A stretch of DNA of 64,000 nt from Flocculibacter collagenilyticus (GCF_016469335.1 NZ_CP059888.1:1984001-2048000), one strand, 5' to 3'. Shown: positions 1 through 10,208, counted from the stretch's first letter. A program made the numbers and translations. Notes: generated by a model not told the origin, from the sequence alone.

Positions 1-2584
1 GATTTGTTAAGTGTGCAATAACATCTTTATCCACCCTAAACTGCATATTGTGGTTTTCCACAATTCTTGCCGCTACTGTCTCTAGCTTCAACGCAACAAT
101 GTTACTTAGCGCGTCATTATCTAATGGATAGAATGGTATTACTTGCATTCTGGCAAGTAACGCAGGCGCAAAGTAACGTAGTAAATCGGGCTTAATAATG
201 TCGGTTAATTCGGTGATTGAGGGCTTGATAAATACATCTTCATCATTAATTTCCTGCTCTGTTTGATCTTCAAGAGCTGTTGGCGTTTCTTCAGTTTCAA
301 GACTATTTTCTTCAACGGATTTTTTTGCTTCAGCAAGTAGGCTTTCGGCGTCTTCAAAGCCATCTTCAGGTTGGCAATGGCGCATTAACGTGTCGGCACC
401 TAAATTAGAAGTCATTAAGATCACGGTATTTCTAAAGTCAATCTCGCGGCCTTCACCATCTCGCATAAACCCGCGCTCAAACACTTGATAGAACATGTTC
501 ATTACATCTGCGTGAGCTTTCTCTACTTCGTCAAGTAACACAACAGAATATGGGCGTTGACGTACTGCTTCTGTTAATACACCTCCTTGTCCATAACCCA
601 CATAGCCCGGAGGAGAGCCTTTTAATTGCGAAACGGTGTGCGCCTCTTGATATTCGCTCATGTTGATTGTAGTTAGGAACTTTTCACCACCGAATAGATT
701 TTCAGCTAATGCTCTTGCAGTTTCTGTTTTACCTACACCTGAAGGGCCAACTAGTAAGAATACGCCTAAAGGACCATCTGTTGGGCTCACCCCAGCTTTT
801 GCAACTCGCAGTGATTGCGCCATACGCTGTAAGCCAGCATCTTGGCCTATAACACTGTTAGATAAGCTGCTTTCTAATGTAATTAAAGTATTTACTTCAT
901 CTTTAACCATTGATCCAACTGGCACGCCTGTCCATTCGGCGATAATTTCTGATACAGAGTCAGCATTAACTTCAGAAAACAAGCCATTGCCATCAACGTT
1001 AACAGCTTTAAGTTGGCTGCGTAGCTCAAGCAATAGTTCACTCATATCTTGGCTAGAGTGTTCTGTTTTTACGTTATTAATCCGTGCCAATAAATCAATT
1101 TGTTGCTGGCGCAGGCCTTGCATTTCATTTAAGTTTTCAATGCATGTTGCTTGCTCAGATTCAATCTGAATAATCAAAGCTTGGTCAACCGCTAAGCCTT
1201 GGCTTTGCTCCGTTTTTAGGTTATCAATTCTGCGCTGGAGGTAAGCTAGTCGCTCTACTTCCGTTTCAATTAATGCTGGTTCTGTCGCACCAGACATTCG
1301 CACTCTAGCAGCGGCTGTATCGAGTACATCAATGGCTTTATCTGGAAGCTGTCTACCTGTGATATAACGTGCTGAAAGTGTGACAGCCGCTTCAATGGCG
1401 TCATCAGTAATTTGAATATTATGATGCGACTGGTATTTGTCTTTTAAACCTGACAACATCAGCTTAGCGGCTTGCTGAGTTGGCTCGTCAACTTTAACTA
1501 ATTGGAAGCGACGTTCAAGCGCTGCATCACGCTCAAAATACTGCTTATATTCAGACCATGTGGTAGCAGCAACAGTGCGTAATTCACCTCTTGCTAATGC
1601 TGGCTTTAAGAGGTTAGCAGCATCGCTCATGCCTGCATCACCGCCTGCGCCTATTAACGTATGCGCTTCATCAATAAACATAATGATTGGTGTTGCAGAC
1701 TCTTTTACTTCATCAATAACTTGCTTTAATCGACGTTCAAATTCACCTTTAACACCAGCGCCCGCTTGTAACAGCCCTAAATCTAGAGTTAATAGTTTTA
1801 CTTGCTTTAACTCTTCAGGCACTTGTCCGTCAATAATGCGTTGAGCCATGCCTTCAACAACAGCGGTTTTACCTACACCCGGCTCACCAACTAAAATTGG
1901 GTTGTTTTTTCTGCGACGGCAAAGTACATCCACCATCATTCTTATTTCATCGTTCCTGCCAAGCACAGGATCGATTTTTCCCTGCGCCGCTTTTTCTGTT
2001 AAGTCTTCACAGAAGTCTGCAAGAGCACTGCCTTGTGATTGCTGATGATTAGCATGTGTTGAGGACAATTGATTGGCCGACGACTCTTTTGCGTTGCTAA
2101 ATCGCTCACAAGAACCTTTGCAAATTTTTTCTTGGTTTTCACGCAAAAAGCGCTGATCAATTTTGCTTAATAATTCTGACAATCCGAGTACAGGGCTAAG
2201 TGCCGCCAAGTCAATCAATGTGTCGACTAACGCAACACCTGTTATCCAGTCGCCATCGTAATATAAATTTGCGGCTAACCATGTTTTTTCTAACCAATCA
2301 TATAAGCGTCTTGAAAATACAGGTTTAGACTTGCTACCCGCAGGTTGAGTATTTAGATGTTGTAAAATGAGCTGCCAAACTGCGTCTTGATTCACTTCAA
2401 AAAAATGGAAGATTCGCTCAAGGTCACCATTAGCCCCTTCTTCCATTAACTTAATCAATAAATGCTCAGGCAATACTTCATAGTGGCTTCTGCTTGATGC
2501 AAAGCTAGCCGCTGCCTCTAATGCTGTAGCACTATGACCGTTTAATTTATCAATAAGTTGTTTGATTCCATGTACATCCATCAT
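1..2584 (-). CDS. tssH: TssH/ClpV, T6SS sheath-recycling AAA+ ATPase (3' end outside window)
   Basis: ClpV is the Hsp100-type unfoldase that dismantles the contracted TssB/TssC sheath so it can be reused. The reading frame is open from the left edge to an ATG at 2584; the adjacent ATG at 2581 has better spacing (7 nt) to an AGGA Shine-Dalgarno. About 860 codons are visible: an N-terminal Clp domain (roughly residues 1-150), a first AAA domain with Walker A GEPGVGKT, a middle coiled-coil region, and a second AAA domain with GPSGVGKT. The stop codon lies beyond base 1. The gene is the last visible member of the T6SS operon, 14 bp after tssG, which separates it from the general chaperone ClpB. 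The middle of the second AAA domain carries an acidic Glu/Asp-rich insertion near 240-340. The identification is secure. Confidence 0.95.
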   Translation of the reverse strand, partial: MMDVHGIKQLIDKLNGHSATALEAAASFASSRSHYEVLPEHLLIKLMEEGANGDLERIFHFFEVNQDAVWQLILQHLNTQPAGSKSKPVFSRRLYDWLEKTWLAANLYYDGDWITGVALVDTLIDLAALSPVLGLSELLSKIDQRFLRENQEKICKGSCERFSNAKESSANQLSSTHANHQQSQGSALADFCEDLTEKAAQGKIDPVLGRNDEIRMMVDVLCRRRKNNPILVGEPGVGKTAVVEGMAQRIIDGQVPEELKQVKLLTLDLGLLQAGAGVKGEFERRLKQVIDEVKESATPIIMFIDEAHTLIGAGGDAGMSDAANLLKPALARGELRTVAATTWSEYKQYFERDAALERRFQLVKVDEPTQQAAKLMLSGLKDKYQSHHNIQITDDAIEAAVTLSARYITGRQLPDKAIDVLDTAAARVRMSGATEPALIETEVERLAYLQRRIDNLKTEQSQGLAVDQALIIQIESEQATCIENLNEMQGLRQQQIDLLARINNVKTEHSSQDMSELLLELRSQLKAVNVDGNGLFSEVNADSVSEIIAEWTGVPVGSMVKDEVNTLITLESSLSNSVIGQDAGLQRMAQSLRVAKAGVSPTDGPLGVFLLVGPSGVGKTETARALAENLFGGEKFLTTINMSEYQEAHTVSQLKGSPPGYVGYGQGGVLTEAVRQRPYSVVLLDEVEKAHADVMNMFYQVFERGFMRDGEGREIDFRNTVILMTSNLGADTLMRHCQPEDGFEDAESLLAEAKKSVEENSLETEETPTALEDQTEQEINDEDVFIKPSITELTDIIKPDLLRYFAPALLARMQVIPFYPLDNDALSNIVALKLETVAARIVENHNMQFRVDKDVIAHLTN

Positions 2585-2598
2585 ACTTTCCTATTTAT

Positions 2599-3567
2599 TT
2601 AAGCAGCCAACGTTGCGTATTGTGACTGAGTAAAAGATTTAGTTTCAATTGTTGATTTTGCATCGCCTAAAAAACTGGTGTAACCGAGCATAATCATCGG
2701 ATCACCCATATATTGTGCGGGGCGTGCAGGTTGATTAATTTTTATAGAACAGTGCCAAGGCACATCTGCAGAAAGTTGGCTTTGCATCAGTCGGCATAAG
2801 TTTGCTCCGCCTGGGCTACCTGGCTCTAGGTCGTTTGCCTGTTCAGGCGTTAAAGGCCCTATTTTTAATGTGACTTGTCCACCAGACACCAGTGCTCTAT
2901 TACCTAAAATAATTGAGTTACCAAGCACCATACTTGATTCATCACCTAACTGAGAGGCGGTATCTATCGTTATCCAATTCGGCTGATTATCAAGCACCCA
3001 CACTTCGTTGATTGCGAGTTCTTGTCTAAGTAGCTCTTGAAGGCCTGCTGCGCTTACTTGTTTTAAACTTGCTACGCCGCTACTAACCTTTCTTTGTTTT
3101 GATTCAGCTAAAATTACATTTAATAATTGATCGAACTGATTGGAGCCTAGCCCTTTTAAATTTAACTGAGACTTTTTCCAAGTTTGATAAAGTAAGCAAT
3201 AAAGAGAGTGGTTGAACAAGTCCAGAAACGCACGAGTACGCTGTGCTTCTTTTTCATCTTGCTGAGTTAATTCAAGTAAATAGTGTGGCATTGGCGAATC
3301 TACGCCATACAAGCCAAGGTAACTGGTCGCTAATTTTATTACTCCTCGCTTACCCGACAATAACTCACACTGCCTTAAATCTGATGCAGGAAAACCCAGT
3401 CCTTCATAATTGGTAATAAGTACACGCGAGCTTAACCCAGCTGCCAACTCACCTTTTTCTGCCCAGTGTGACTCTAATAAGCTTATTGCTTTATAAAAAC
3501 TAAACTTCCACGGTGCTTGGATAAGTTGTTCAATACTATCTGGTAGCTTTTCCCAATTTGGCTGCAT
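2599..3567 (-). CDS. tssG: TssG, T6SS baseplate subunit
   Basis: TssG forms the baseplate wedge with TssE, TssF and TssK in the cytoplasm under the membrane complex. The protein is about 322 residues, close to the family's usual length. It begins with the family-typical layout: a short N-terminus (PNWEKLPDSIEQL), then a helix with FYKAISLLE, and later a GLYGVDSPMPHYLLE stretch seen in TssG proteins. A GTG at 3570 directly precedes the chosen ATG at 3567. The ATG sits four bases after a G-rich Shine-Dalgarno (GGGGG) and is preferred. The gene follows tssF by a few bases and precedes clpV, the standard tssEFG-clpV order. No unusual features are seen. Confidence 0.93.
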   Translation of the reverse strand: MQPNWEKLPDSIEQLIQAPWKFSFYKAISLLESHWAEKGELAAGLSSRVLITNYEGLGFPASDLRQCELLSGKRGVIKLATSYLGLYGVDSPMPHYLLELTQQDEKEAQRTRAFLDLFNHSLYCLLYQTWKKSQLNLKGLGSNQFDQLLNVILAESKQRKVSSGVASLKQVSAAGLQELLRQELAINEVWVLDNQPNWITIDTASQLGDESSMVLGNSIILGNRALVSGGQVTLKIGPLTPEQANDLEPGSPGGANLCRLMQSQLSADVPWHCSIKINQPARPAQYMGDPMIMLGYTSFLGDAKSTIETKSFTQSQYATLAA

Positions 3568-3575
3568 CACTCCCC

Positions 3576-5336
3576 CTACAACTGATTACCTTTGCCTGGC
3601 TCAATTTGCCATACAAATTCGTTATAACTAGGAATACACTCAACCTTGGTTTGTACACTTTGATTGATTGGCGCGTACATAACAAAAAACTGGTGCAGTA
3701 ATGTACAAAAGTGATAAATGTCTGACTTACACACAAATTTACTTTCGTCTATAACCAGCTTTATTTCTACGCCAGAAATAAACACACCACGCTTAATTTG
3801 ATTGATTGCGTGTGTGCTTATATGTTGAATTGACTCAATACGGCGGCGGTTCTCTGTTCTATCAGACCAGTCAAATAATGCTAAAATTCGCTTTAAGTCA
3901 TCAGCGTTACATAACGAAGCAAATTTTAGGTTTAAAAGGCTAATAAACTTCCACTGCATATTGGGTGTAGGAGCTTCTTTAAATGATGAAGGCCGAGATA
4001 TATTGCCCACGGTCAGCGAGTTAGATAAGTTTTCACCTGCATTTTTTAAGTCACCTTCACGCAATACATGTCGTGGCCACCCCGCGTTAGAAGCATGAAT
4101 CTGAACAGATAAACTTTCATCATTTGCACTCTGCTCAAAAGGAACTTGGATATATTGTGAAGGTACTTGAGCGCCAATATCTTTAATATTAACCGTAAAT
4201 AACCGAAGATCATCACCAAAAACACTTTTATAGCGGGGTATGTAATCGTTGCTAGTTGCAGTTTGTTTATCAATACCCGTGACTTTATTGACTGAATAGA
4301 CAAAAATGGAATCAATACTATTTCGATTTGCGACAACCAAATAGTCTGTGCGATTAGCTTCAAGTCTAATAGGTTCTGCATCTGCTTTATATAAGTTAAC
4401 GATGGGGACACAATTAAGTTGAATATTTTTACTATTCAGCTGATGTCCGGGTGGCATTTTAACTTGAGACTTAAAAACCAATTCAAACTTTTCAGCATTT
4501 TCAGGAAATTCAATATTGTCTAAACCAGTTAGTTTTAAGAAGTCAAAACGCTCTCGAGCATTAAAGTAATCAAGTAGTAACGCGTAACCAGGATGACTCT
4601 GACTAGAGTTAGGTAAGATTGCTCCGGTGTTCTCTAAAAACTCTAATTCACAACTCTTGTTCTTAAGATAAGTATTAAATTCCGAATACCCTTGCCCGAA
4701 GTCTACTTTTATATGTTCTACGCCCGTTGTTAAAAAGTGGAACAAGCTGCTGGTTAGCGGCGTATCCCCTTGCAAAAATAAACGAATGGTTGAGAGATCA
4801 AACTTAGACCTATCTCCGTGCACTAACCATTTAAAGGAAATTCTTATTTCTGAGGCGTTGAATGCATCTTGATAAGTGACTTTATCAATTTCAAGTGGAA
4901 CAACAACGGTATTGCTGGTAGTGGTGAAAGCACATACAACCTTAGATTCTTTGCTAGAACTTGCTTTATCGCTCTCATTATCCTCATCACTTTTATCACC
5001 AGAAGAAGAAATCTCTTTACCTTTTGGCACTACTATAGATTCTTGTAACGAAGACTTTGGGTAAAACTTTAGGGTCGCTGTTGAAGGATAAAAATTCAAC
5101 ATTGAAGGGCAAAGTTGTCTTAATACTTGTTCTGAGACTTCAGGTAAGGTGCTATCTAAATTCTTTTGAATATGCGCAGTTAAATAAGCAACACCTTCAA
5201 GCAAGCGCTCAACATGAGGATCACGTTCTTTTAATGAATCTATGTTTAGTTGCCCAGCATGCTCTGGGTAGTGCTCAGCAAATTGCTTTCCTGCTTGGGT
5301 TAAAAGACGCATCTGTGCATCAAAATACTGCTGCAT
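3576..5336 (-). CDS. tssF: TssF, T6SS baseplate subunit
   Basis: TssF is the large baseplate wedge protein (VasA/ImpG family). The 586-residue product has the recognisable N-terminus: an AEHYPEHAG-like segment near residues 20-30, an RDPHVERLLEG motif near 40-50, then EQVLRQLCPSMLNFYPS around 90-105. The C-terminal part contains the FISGVEIKL and LHQFFVMYAPINQ regions typical of the family. A low-complexity serine/acidic insertion (about residues 110-130, rich in Ser, Asp, Glu and Lys) interrupts the first third and may be a surface loop. The ATG at 5336 has an AAGGA about 12 nt upstream. It lies between tssE (65 bp upstream) and tssG (8 bp downstream), so it is co-transcribed. Confidence 0.93.
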   Translation of the reverse strand: MQQYFDAQMRLLTQAGKQFAEHYPEHAGQLNIDSLKERDPHVERLLEGVAYLTAHIQKNLDSTLPEVSEQVLRQLCPSMLNFYPSTATLKFYPKSSLQESIVVPKGKEISSSGDKSDEDNESDKASSSKESKVVCAFTTTSNTVVVPLEIDKVTYQDAFNASEIRISFKWLVHGDRSKFDLSTIRLFLQGDTPLTSSLFHFLTTGVEHIKVDFGQGYSEFNTYLKNKSCELEFLENTGAILPNSSQSHPGYALLLDYFNARERFDFLKLTGLDNIEFPENAEKFELVFKSQVKMPPGHQLNSKNIQLNCVPIVNLYKADAEPIRLEANRTDYLVVANRNSIDSIFVYSVNKVTGIDKQTATSNDYIPRYKSVFGDDLRLFTVNIKDIGAQVPSQYIQVPFEQSANDESLSVQIHASNAGWPRHVLREGDLKNAGENLSNSLTVGNISRPSSFKEAPTPNMQWKFISLLNLKFASLCNADDLKRILALFDWSDRTENRRRIESIQHISTHAINQIKRGVFISGVEIKLVIDESKFVCKSDIYHFCTLLHQFFVMYAPINQSVQTKVECIPSYNEFVWQIEPGKGNQL

Positions 5337-5401
5337 GATAAAAGAAGATCCTTAAAGCTATAAAATTCCAACAATATATAAGCGTAAAAATTTGCGCGTT
5401 G

Positions 5402-5800
5402 CTATGATGAATAGTTGCTTACTATTGCTTTACCGCCAGTGGCAAATTTTGTATCAAGTGTAATGTCTAGCCCACTGTATAACTGAGCATAAATCTCTAA
5501 CTTAACCACATAGTCTGACTGACTAATTTCAACTGGAGTTACAGTTACATTAATTATTCGTGTTTCATATTTCTCTATGAGTTGCTTTACTTCTGCGGCT
5601 AAGTCTTGTTGCGAGTAAGGTAAGCCTTCATAGATATTCTGAACATCTGGCAAGCCATAATCTGGCAAATGTTTTAATACACCTCGGCGCGAATTCAACA
5701 GTTCATTAATATGATTACAAACACTATTGATTTCTTCTGAAGCCTGGGTATTTTCGAAGGATTGCTTAGAGCTAGACGCTAACATATCGAATAAAGCCAT
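5402..5800 (-). CDS. tssE: TssE, T6SS gp25-like baseplate protein
   Basis: TssE is the T4 gp25-like protein that starts sheath polymerisation at the baseplate. The 132-residue length fits the family. The N-terminus MALFDMLASS and the central segment RRGVLKHLPDYGLPDV are characteristic of gp25/TssE, as is the later IEKYETRIINVTV stretch where the conserved Glu-Pro or Tyr-Glu-x-Arg motif falls. The start at 5800 has a good Shine-Dalgarno (AGAGGAA, six bases upstream). It lies between hcp and tssF; a hairpin at 5825-5849 separates it from hcp and could lower its expression relative to hcp. Confidence 0.92.
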   Translation of the reverse strand: MALFDMLASSSKQSFENTQASEEINSVCNHINELLNSRRGVLKHLPDYGLPDVQNIYEGLPYSQQDLAAEVKQLIEKYETRIINVTVTPVEISQSDYVVKLEIYAQLYSGLDITLDTKFATGGKAIVSNYSS

Positions 5801-5824
5801 ATCGATTCCTCTGTTAAGCCATAA

Positions 5825-5849
5825 ATAGTGCCAATATTATTGGCACTAT
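5825..5849 (-). terminator. Hairpin after hcp (attenuator or partial terminator)
   Basis: A perfect 11-bp inverted repeat (arms ATAGTGCCAAT and ATTGGCACTAT) with a 3-base loop lies in the 73-bp gap between the hcp stop and the tssE start. On the transcribed strand the stem is followed by only a short U-rich run (UUUAUGG). It is therefore more likely a partial terminator or an RNA-stabilising stem than a full stop. Such a structure would allow Hcp, needed in many copies, to exceed the baseplate genes downstream. Confidence 0.55.
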
Positions 5850-5873
5850 ACAGTTGACCTTTAAACTTAGATC

Positions 5874-6359
5874 TTAACGACCTTCAGTCCAAGAATCAGA
5901 GAACTCAATGTTTCCATCAAGGTACGTCCAAGTAATGCGCTTGTAACGGATAGACACAGTTTCAAGGTGCGGGTAACGCTCCTTGTCTAAATCTTTAACG
6001 TTATGCATTGTTGGAGTAATTGAAGTGATTTTCACATCTTCAAGTTTGTGACAGAAGTACTCTTTTTCAGTACCAGTGTCATCAATACGATACCATTTAA
6101 GTTCAAGCTGCTTTAACGTTTGACCGTTAGCACAAGCTTTATAAAGGTACGGTGTTGCTGCATCAACTGACTTAGTGATAACAAAAGGTTCGTGCTTACG
6201 AGTACCTGTTAGTTCACCTGTGTCATTGTCAGTTGGGATACGTAACTCGTGATCAAAGTGCAAAATCTCAATTGAACCTTCACGCTCAGCCACTGTTACA
6301 GAGCCTTTGATGTCGTTTGCTTGATCATCTTTAAGCCACATATACGCAGGAATTGCCAT
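5874..6359 (-). CDS. hcp: Hcp (TssD), T6SS inner-tube protein
   Basis: Hcp forms stacked hexameric rings that make the T6SS inner tube and is expelled with the spike. The 161-residue length and the N-terminus MAIPAYMWLKDDQANDIKG match the Hcp1 family. So do the internal HEPFVITKSVDAATPYLYKA stretch and the late VSIRYKRITWTY strand. The start at 6359 follows a near-consensus Shine-Dalgarno (AAGGAGA), the strongest ribosome-binding site in the operon, consistent with high expression. It lies between tssC and tssE and is bracketed by two hairpins (6477-6508 and 5825-5849). This looks like a plain structural Hcp; no C-terminal effector extension is present. Confidence 0.96.
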   Translation of the reverse strand: MAIPAYMWLKDDQANDIKGSVTVAEREGSIEILHFDHELRIPTDNDTGELTGTRKHEPFVITKSVDAATPYLYKACANGQTLKQLELKWYRIDDTGTEKEYFCHKLEDVKITSITPTMHNVKDLDKERYPHLETVSIRYKRITWTYLDGNIEFSDSWTEGR

Positions 6360-6476
6360 TATTACATTCTCCTTATTTTTAATTACAGTTTCCTATTTAA
6401 TGGCATTCACTCAACAATACAGTTAGTATTTAGAGTGCCCCACAAAACGCGATCCGCTTTATGCCAATGGGGTGCT

Positions 6477-6508
6477 TGTAGAAGGATGGGTGCCACCATC
6501 CTTCTACA
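6477..6508 (-). other. Strong hairpin between tssC and hcp
   Basis: A perfect 13-bp inverted repeat (arms TGTAGAAGGATGG and CCATCCTTCTACA) with a 6-base loop begins about 20 bp after the tssC stop. On the transcribed minus strand no U-tract follows, so it is not a classic intrinsic terminator. It may protect the 3' end of the tssBC mRNA or be a processing site that frees a separate hcp transcript. It lies in a 169-bp gap, the longest within the operon. Confidence 0.5.
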
Positions 6509-6528
6509 AATTCTTTCAAGCTAGAAGA

Positions 6529-8049
6529 TTACTTCTCACCCGGCATTTGACCAACAAGTGCAAGTCTTACGTCAATACCTTCCACTTGGAAATGCGGTAC
6601 AACGAACGTATTAACACGATAATAACCAGGGTTCCCCGGAATTTCTGATACCACCACTTTTGCTTCTTTTAGCGGGTGTGTAGCAATCAGCTCTTCATCC
6701 GGGTTTGTCATCTTAGTAACTAACGAACCAAGCCAATCATTAAGTTGTTGTTCTAACTCGTGACGAGGTTTACTTGAACCAATATTCTCACGTTGTAAAA
6801 CCTTCAAATAATGCGCAATTCTCGATACTAAAAAGATATATGGTAAGCGAGAGTTAATACGCGCATTCGCTGTTGCTTCAGGGGTATCAAACTCTTGAGG
6901 TTTTTGTGTACTGTTTGCAGAGAAGAAACAGGCAAAGTCAGAGTTTTTATAATAACTTAGTGGAATAAAGCCTTGCGTTGCAAATTCTAATTCTTTTGTT
7001 TCAGAGATCAGCACTTCAGTAGGTATTTTAGTCTCTAAGCCCTTACCCGCTTCAAATGAATGCAATGGTAAGCTTTCTACTTTACCGCCCGATTGAGGAC
7101 CTCGAATATTTACTGCCCAACCATTTTTATGGAAGCTATTAATAATATTTGCAGCGAATGGGAAAGACGCATTGCCCCATAAATATTTATTATGGCTTTC
7201 TCCAGAAACATCTTCTTCATAGTTGAAGTTACGGATAGGGTTATTTTCACCATAAGGTAAACGTTGTAGATAGCGCGGGAAAGTTAGTCCGATATAACGT
7301 GAATCTTCTGATTCTCTAAAGTTTTTCCAGCGTAAGAACTCAGCTCGTTCCATGTAAGAAGACAAATCTTGAATCTTAGATACTTCTTCAAGCGAGTCTT
7401 TCAAGAAAAAGCGTGGGCCTGCACTCGCTAAGAATGGGCAGTGCGCTGCAGCAGATACACGAGAAATTTCTTGTAATAGATTTATATCTGGTGCTGAACA
7501 GTCAAATTCAAAGTTAGAGACAATTGTTGAAATTGGCTCACCACCTGGAGTGTCAAACTCTGCCGTATAAACATGTTTATACATAGCTGACTGAGTTGTA
7601 TCAGGTGACTCTTCGAAGTCATCCCTTAATGTTTCTTTATCAACATCAAGTAGCTCAATTTTTACGTTGGCATTTGCCGGATAACGATCAATGAGATATC
7701 TTACTGAGCGCCATGCAGATTCCACTTTCTGGAACTCTGGGTGATGTAAAATTTGATCTAATTGCTCAGAGATAATGTTATCAATCTTCGAAACATAGTT
7801 ATCTAATAAGCCTTTATCGATGCGTGATACATTGCTATCACGAGCCATATCTAAAAATACATTTAAAGCTGCGGTTAAGCGCTCATCAGCTCTTGTTTCA
7901 GCTAAATTATTTGCATCTCTAAAGTTATCTAACTTTATTTGGTCGTCTACCGGAGCGATATCTACTAAACCACAAATATTTTCGTATGTGCTTTTAGTTA
8001 ATTCTTCTTCAACTGTTGCGGCAACGTTTAAGTTTTCTTGCATTGTCAT
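6529..8049 (-). CDS. tssC: TssC (VipB), T6SS contractile sheath large subunit
   Basis: TssC pairs with TssB to build the contractile sheath around the Hcp tube. The 506-residue product has family landmarks: ADERLTAALNVFLDMARDS near residue 55, FQKVESAWRSVRYLIDR near 105, EFDCSAPDINLLQEIS near 180, and FPRYLQRLPYG near 265. The C-terminal end (VEGIDVRLALVGQMPG) is also typical. The start at 8049 has AAGGAAG seven bases upstream. tssB ends 12 bp upstream and hcp follows, the usual order. Confidence 0.96.
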   Translation of the reverse strand: MTMQENLNVAATVEEELTKSTYENICGLVDIAPVDDQIKLDNFRDANNLAETRADERLTAALNVFLDMARDSNVSRIDKGLLDNYVSKIDNIISEQLDQILHHPEFQKVESAWRSVRYLIDRYPANANVKIELLDVDKETLRDDFEESPDTTQSAMYKHVYTAEFDTPGGEPISTIVSNFEFDCSAPDINLLQEISRVSAAAHCPFLASAGPRFFLKDSLEEVSKIQDLSSYMERAEFLRWKNFRESEDSRYIGLTFPRYLQRLPYGENNPIRNFNYEEDVSGESHNKYLWGNASFPFAANIINSFHKNGWAVNIRGPQSGGKVESLPLHSFEAGKGLETKIPTEVLISETKELEFATQGFIPLSYYKNSDFACFFSANSTQKPQEFDTPEATANARINSRLPYIFLVSRIAHYLKVLQRENIGSSKPRHELEQQLNDWLGSLVTKMTNPDEELIATHPLKEAKVVVSEIPGNPGYYRVNTFVVPHFQVEGIDVRLALVGQMPGEK

Positions 8050-8061
8050 TGATTAACTTCC

Positions 8062-8574
8062 TTATTTATCAGCGTTACTTTCAGATAGTAACGGAGCGAT
8101 TTCATCAAGTTTTGCTTTTAGCTCATCAAGCTCTGGCTTGTTTTGAAGTACACGCTCTAATTCTTTTCTTAGTGAAGAGTTATCAAGTAGGTTTGACTTG
8201 AGGTCACGCAACAAGTTACGCATTGCCATCATTTTATTAAGCTCAGGCACTTGAGCAGCAACATGCTCTGGGTCAAATGAATCGAAAGAATCAAAGGTAA
8301 GGTTTACACCAATTGCCCCTTCTCCATTTATTTTATCATCGACCATAAACTTAGCTTTTGGAGCCATATCTTTAAGTACTTGGCTTACATTATTTTTATC
8401 AATTGCTACGCGCTCGCGCTCTGTGAAGTCAGCTTCGTTCTGGCCATTTGAATAATCGCCAACAAGCAACATCTTTAAAGGCAGTTCATTTTTCTTAGAT
8501 GCGCCATTTGTTTCCAGCTCCAACGATATATTTACGCGTGCTCTTGGAATTTCTTTTTGAAATGTGTCTGACAT
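8062..8574 (-). CDS. tssB: TssB (VipA), T6SS contractile sheath small subunit
   Basis: TssB is the small sheath protein whose helix interacts with TssC and ClpV. The 170 residues include the family-typical N-terminus (FQKEIPRARVNISLELETNGA), the LPLKMLLVGDYS segment near residues 32-43, and the MAMRNLLRDLKSNLLDN helix near 125-140. The start at 8574 has GGGAAG just upstream. It is preceded by tssA with a gap of about 70 bp and followed closely by tssC. Confidence 0.96.
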   Translation of the reverse strand: MSDTFQKEIPRARVNISLELETNGASKKNELPLKMLLVGDYSNGQNEADFTERERVAIDKNNVSQVLKDMAPKAKFMVDDKINGEGAIGVNLTFDSFDSFDPEHVAAQVPELNKMMAMRNLLRDLKSNLLDNSSLRKELERVLQNKPELDELKAKLDEIAPLLSESNADK

Positions 8575-8645
8575 GTTCTTCCCTTTTAAATTAGAATTTC
8601 CGACAACTAAATCATTATATTAACTCTGGGTTAATGGAATGATTT

Positions 8646-10208
8646 CTATAACCAACTCAATGCTAATTCGGGCTGAGTCACAATCATCAGCTCCTTAATG
8701 TTTTGCGAGCGCTTGTAAAAATCATCGTTCACAGTTTCTGATAAAGCATCGAAGCACTGAACCGATGCCCGCCATACTAACATAACAAAATCTTTTTGCC
8801 ATTTATTAATTTCGTTTTTATTAACAGTTGTTAATAATTGTTCCAATATTGGTTTGGCAAAAATATAATTTTCTGCTTTAATGCAAAACTGCGCTTGTAG
8901 CAATGATTTTCGCGCTTTTTCGAAATCATCCAACACTGGCATTGTTGCTATTATTTGTAATGCTTTTTCTAATTGCCCTTTATCAAGCTCTGCTTGTGCT
9001 AATTCCGCAGTTTGACTGAAAATATCGTCTTCTTGCTGCTGAGAATGACCTGCTTGATAACTTGTTTTTATACCTTCGATATAATCTTTTGTAGCTGCTG
9101 AACACAGTGCTGAACCATCGTCATAACATAACTTGGTTAAGTCTGAAAAACGTTCAACTAACGAAAAGAGCAAAAGCTCATGCTGTTTTTGTAATTGAAT
9201 ATCTTGGAGGCCTTTTAATGCTTTATAAACAAACAGCTGTAGATCAAGATTTAAATGCATCGCACCTTCTAAAAATAAGGCTTCGCTTTTTAATAATGCT
9301 TCTTTGTAGTCATTATTTGATAATGCATTTTTAATGGGCGTAAACGCAGCAGACCGAGGAGCAGGTATCCGAGTTTTGCCATTTTCATTTGGTGGAATTT
9401 TGACATCCCCCCAACGAGCGGCTCGACTCAAACTAATAGCACGTGCAAAATTGTTCTGATCTTTATCATAAGTTAACAAAGATCTTAATTGTTCAAAGTA
9501 AGCAGCATCAGAGTCTAACGTTTTACTAACTGCAACTTGTTGTAATGACGCGCTAGGCTGCGCTTCCGCTGATGTGTTATGTGCTTGTGTATTCTGTTCT
9601 TGTTTACTGTGTGCTGGTGAATCAGGTGTATTATTTTTAACTTCTTCTTTAACCACAGGTGCGGGCATGCTTTTAAGCTTTTTATCAACCCATTGCCCCA
9701 CTTCAGATAGCGGACCACCATTTTCATCTAACAAACCAACTGATTCGGTGCCATACTTTACAAGTGCTTCTTTTAAAGTCGTTAAATCGTCACGCTCGTA
9801 ACTGCCTTGTTGTTCGAGCATTGCGACTAAGCGCGACTGCTGTCCTAATAACCATGTATGAACTGACTTTCTTGCTTTAGCACTTGTTGGATGAATATCC
9901 TCTTGGTGTGCGCGAAGTAATTGATTGAAAAGTGCAAGACCATTCGCAACACCTGCTACTCCAAACTCACTTGAAGAAGCAGACATTACGTAACCAACTA
10001 TTCGGATATCCTTTGACTTTTTAGACAGTAAATCCGTACCTACCGTAAATACTTTCTTATAATCCACATCGGCTAAGCTCGAAAAGCTAGATTTTAAGTA
10101 TTTAAAGTCTTCTTCATATTTCAAGTCTTCACCACAAGGTAATGACTCTAGCGGTTTAGCGAGGTCGGATAACCACTCGTCCCAATTATTGTATGTATAT
10201 ATACTCAT
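8646..10208 (-). CDS. tssA: TssA, T6SS baseplate/sheath cap protein (ImpA_N family)
   Basis: TssA proteins prime baseplate and sheath assembly and may cap the growing tail. This 520-residue product has an N-terminal ImpA_N domain (residues about 8-120, with LPCGEDLKYEEDF and DIRIVGYVMSASS). A variable linker follows (about 180-225, rich in Asn, Gln, Ser and Ala), then a long alpha-helical C-terminal half like the longer TssA/VasJ forms. The chosen ATG at 10208 overlaps the tagF stop as ATGA, indicating translational coupling. An upstream in-frame TTG (10220) is less likely. The C-terminal half is diverged, so the TssA subclass is uncertain. Confidence 0.88.
   Translation of the reverse strand: MSIYTYNNWDEWLSDLAKPLESLPCGEDLKYEEDFKYLKSSFSSLADVDYKKVFTVGTDLLSKKSKDIRIVGYVMSASSSEFGVAGVANGLALFNQLLRAHQEDIHPTSAKARKSVHTWLLGQQSRLVAMLEQQGSYERDDLTTLKEALVKYGTESVGLLDENGGPLSEVGQWVDKKLKSMPAPVVKEEVKNNTPDSPAHSKQEQNTQAHNTSAEAQPSASLQQVAVSKTLDSDAAYFEQLRSLLTYDKDQNNFARAISLSRAARWGDVKIPPNENGKTRIPAPRSAAFTPIKNALSNNDYKEALLKSEALFLEGAMHLNLDLQLFVYKALKGLQDIQLQKQHELLLFSLVERFSDLTKLCYDDGSALCSAATKDYIEGIKTSYQAGHSQQQEDDIFSQTAELAQAELDKGQLEKALQIIATMPVLDDFEKARKSLLQAQFCIKAENYIFAKPILEQLLTTVNKNEINKWQKDFVMLVWRASVQCFDALSETVNDDFYKRSQNIKELMIVTQPELALSWL

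Noticed and set aside
660-2045. Open frames of 65-169 codons on the plus strand inside clpV
   Set aside because: They are antisense shadows of the clpV coding sequence; no ribosome-binding sites or recognisable domains.
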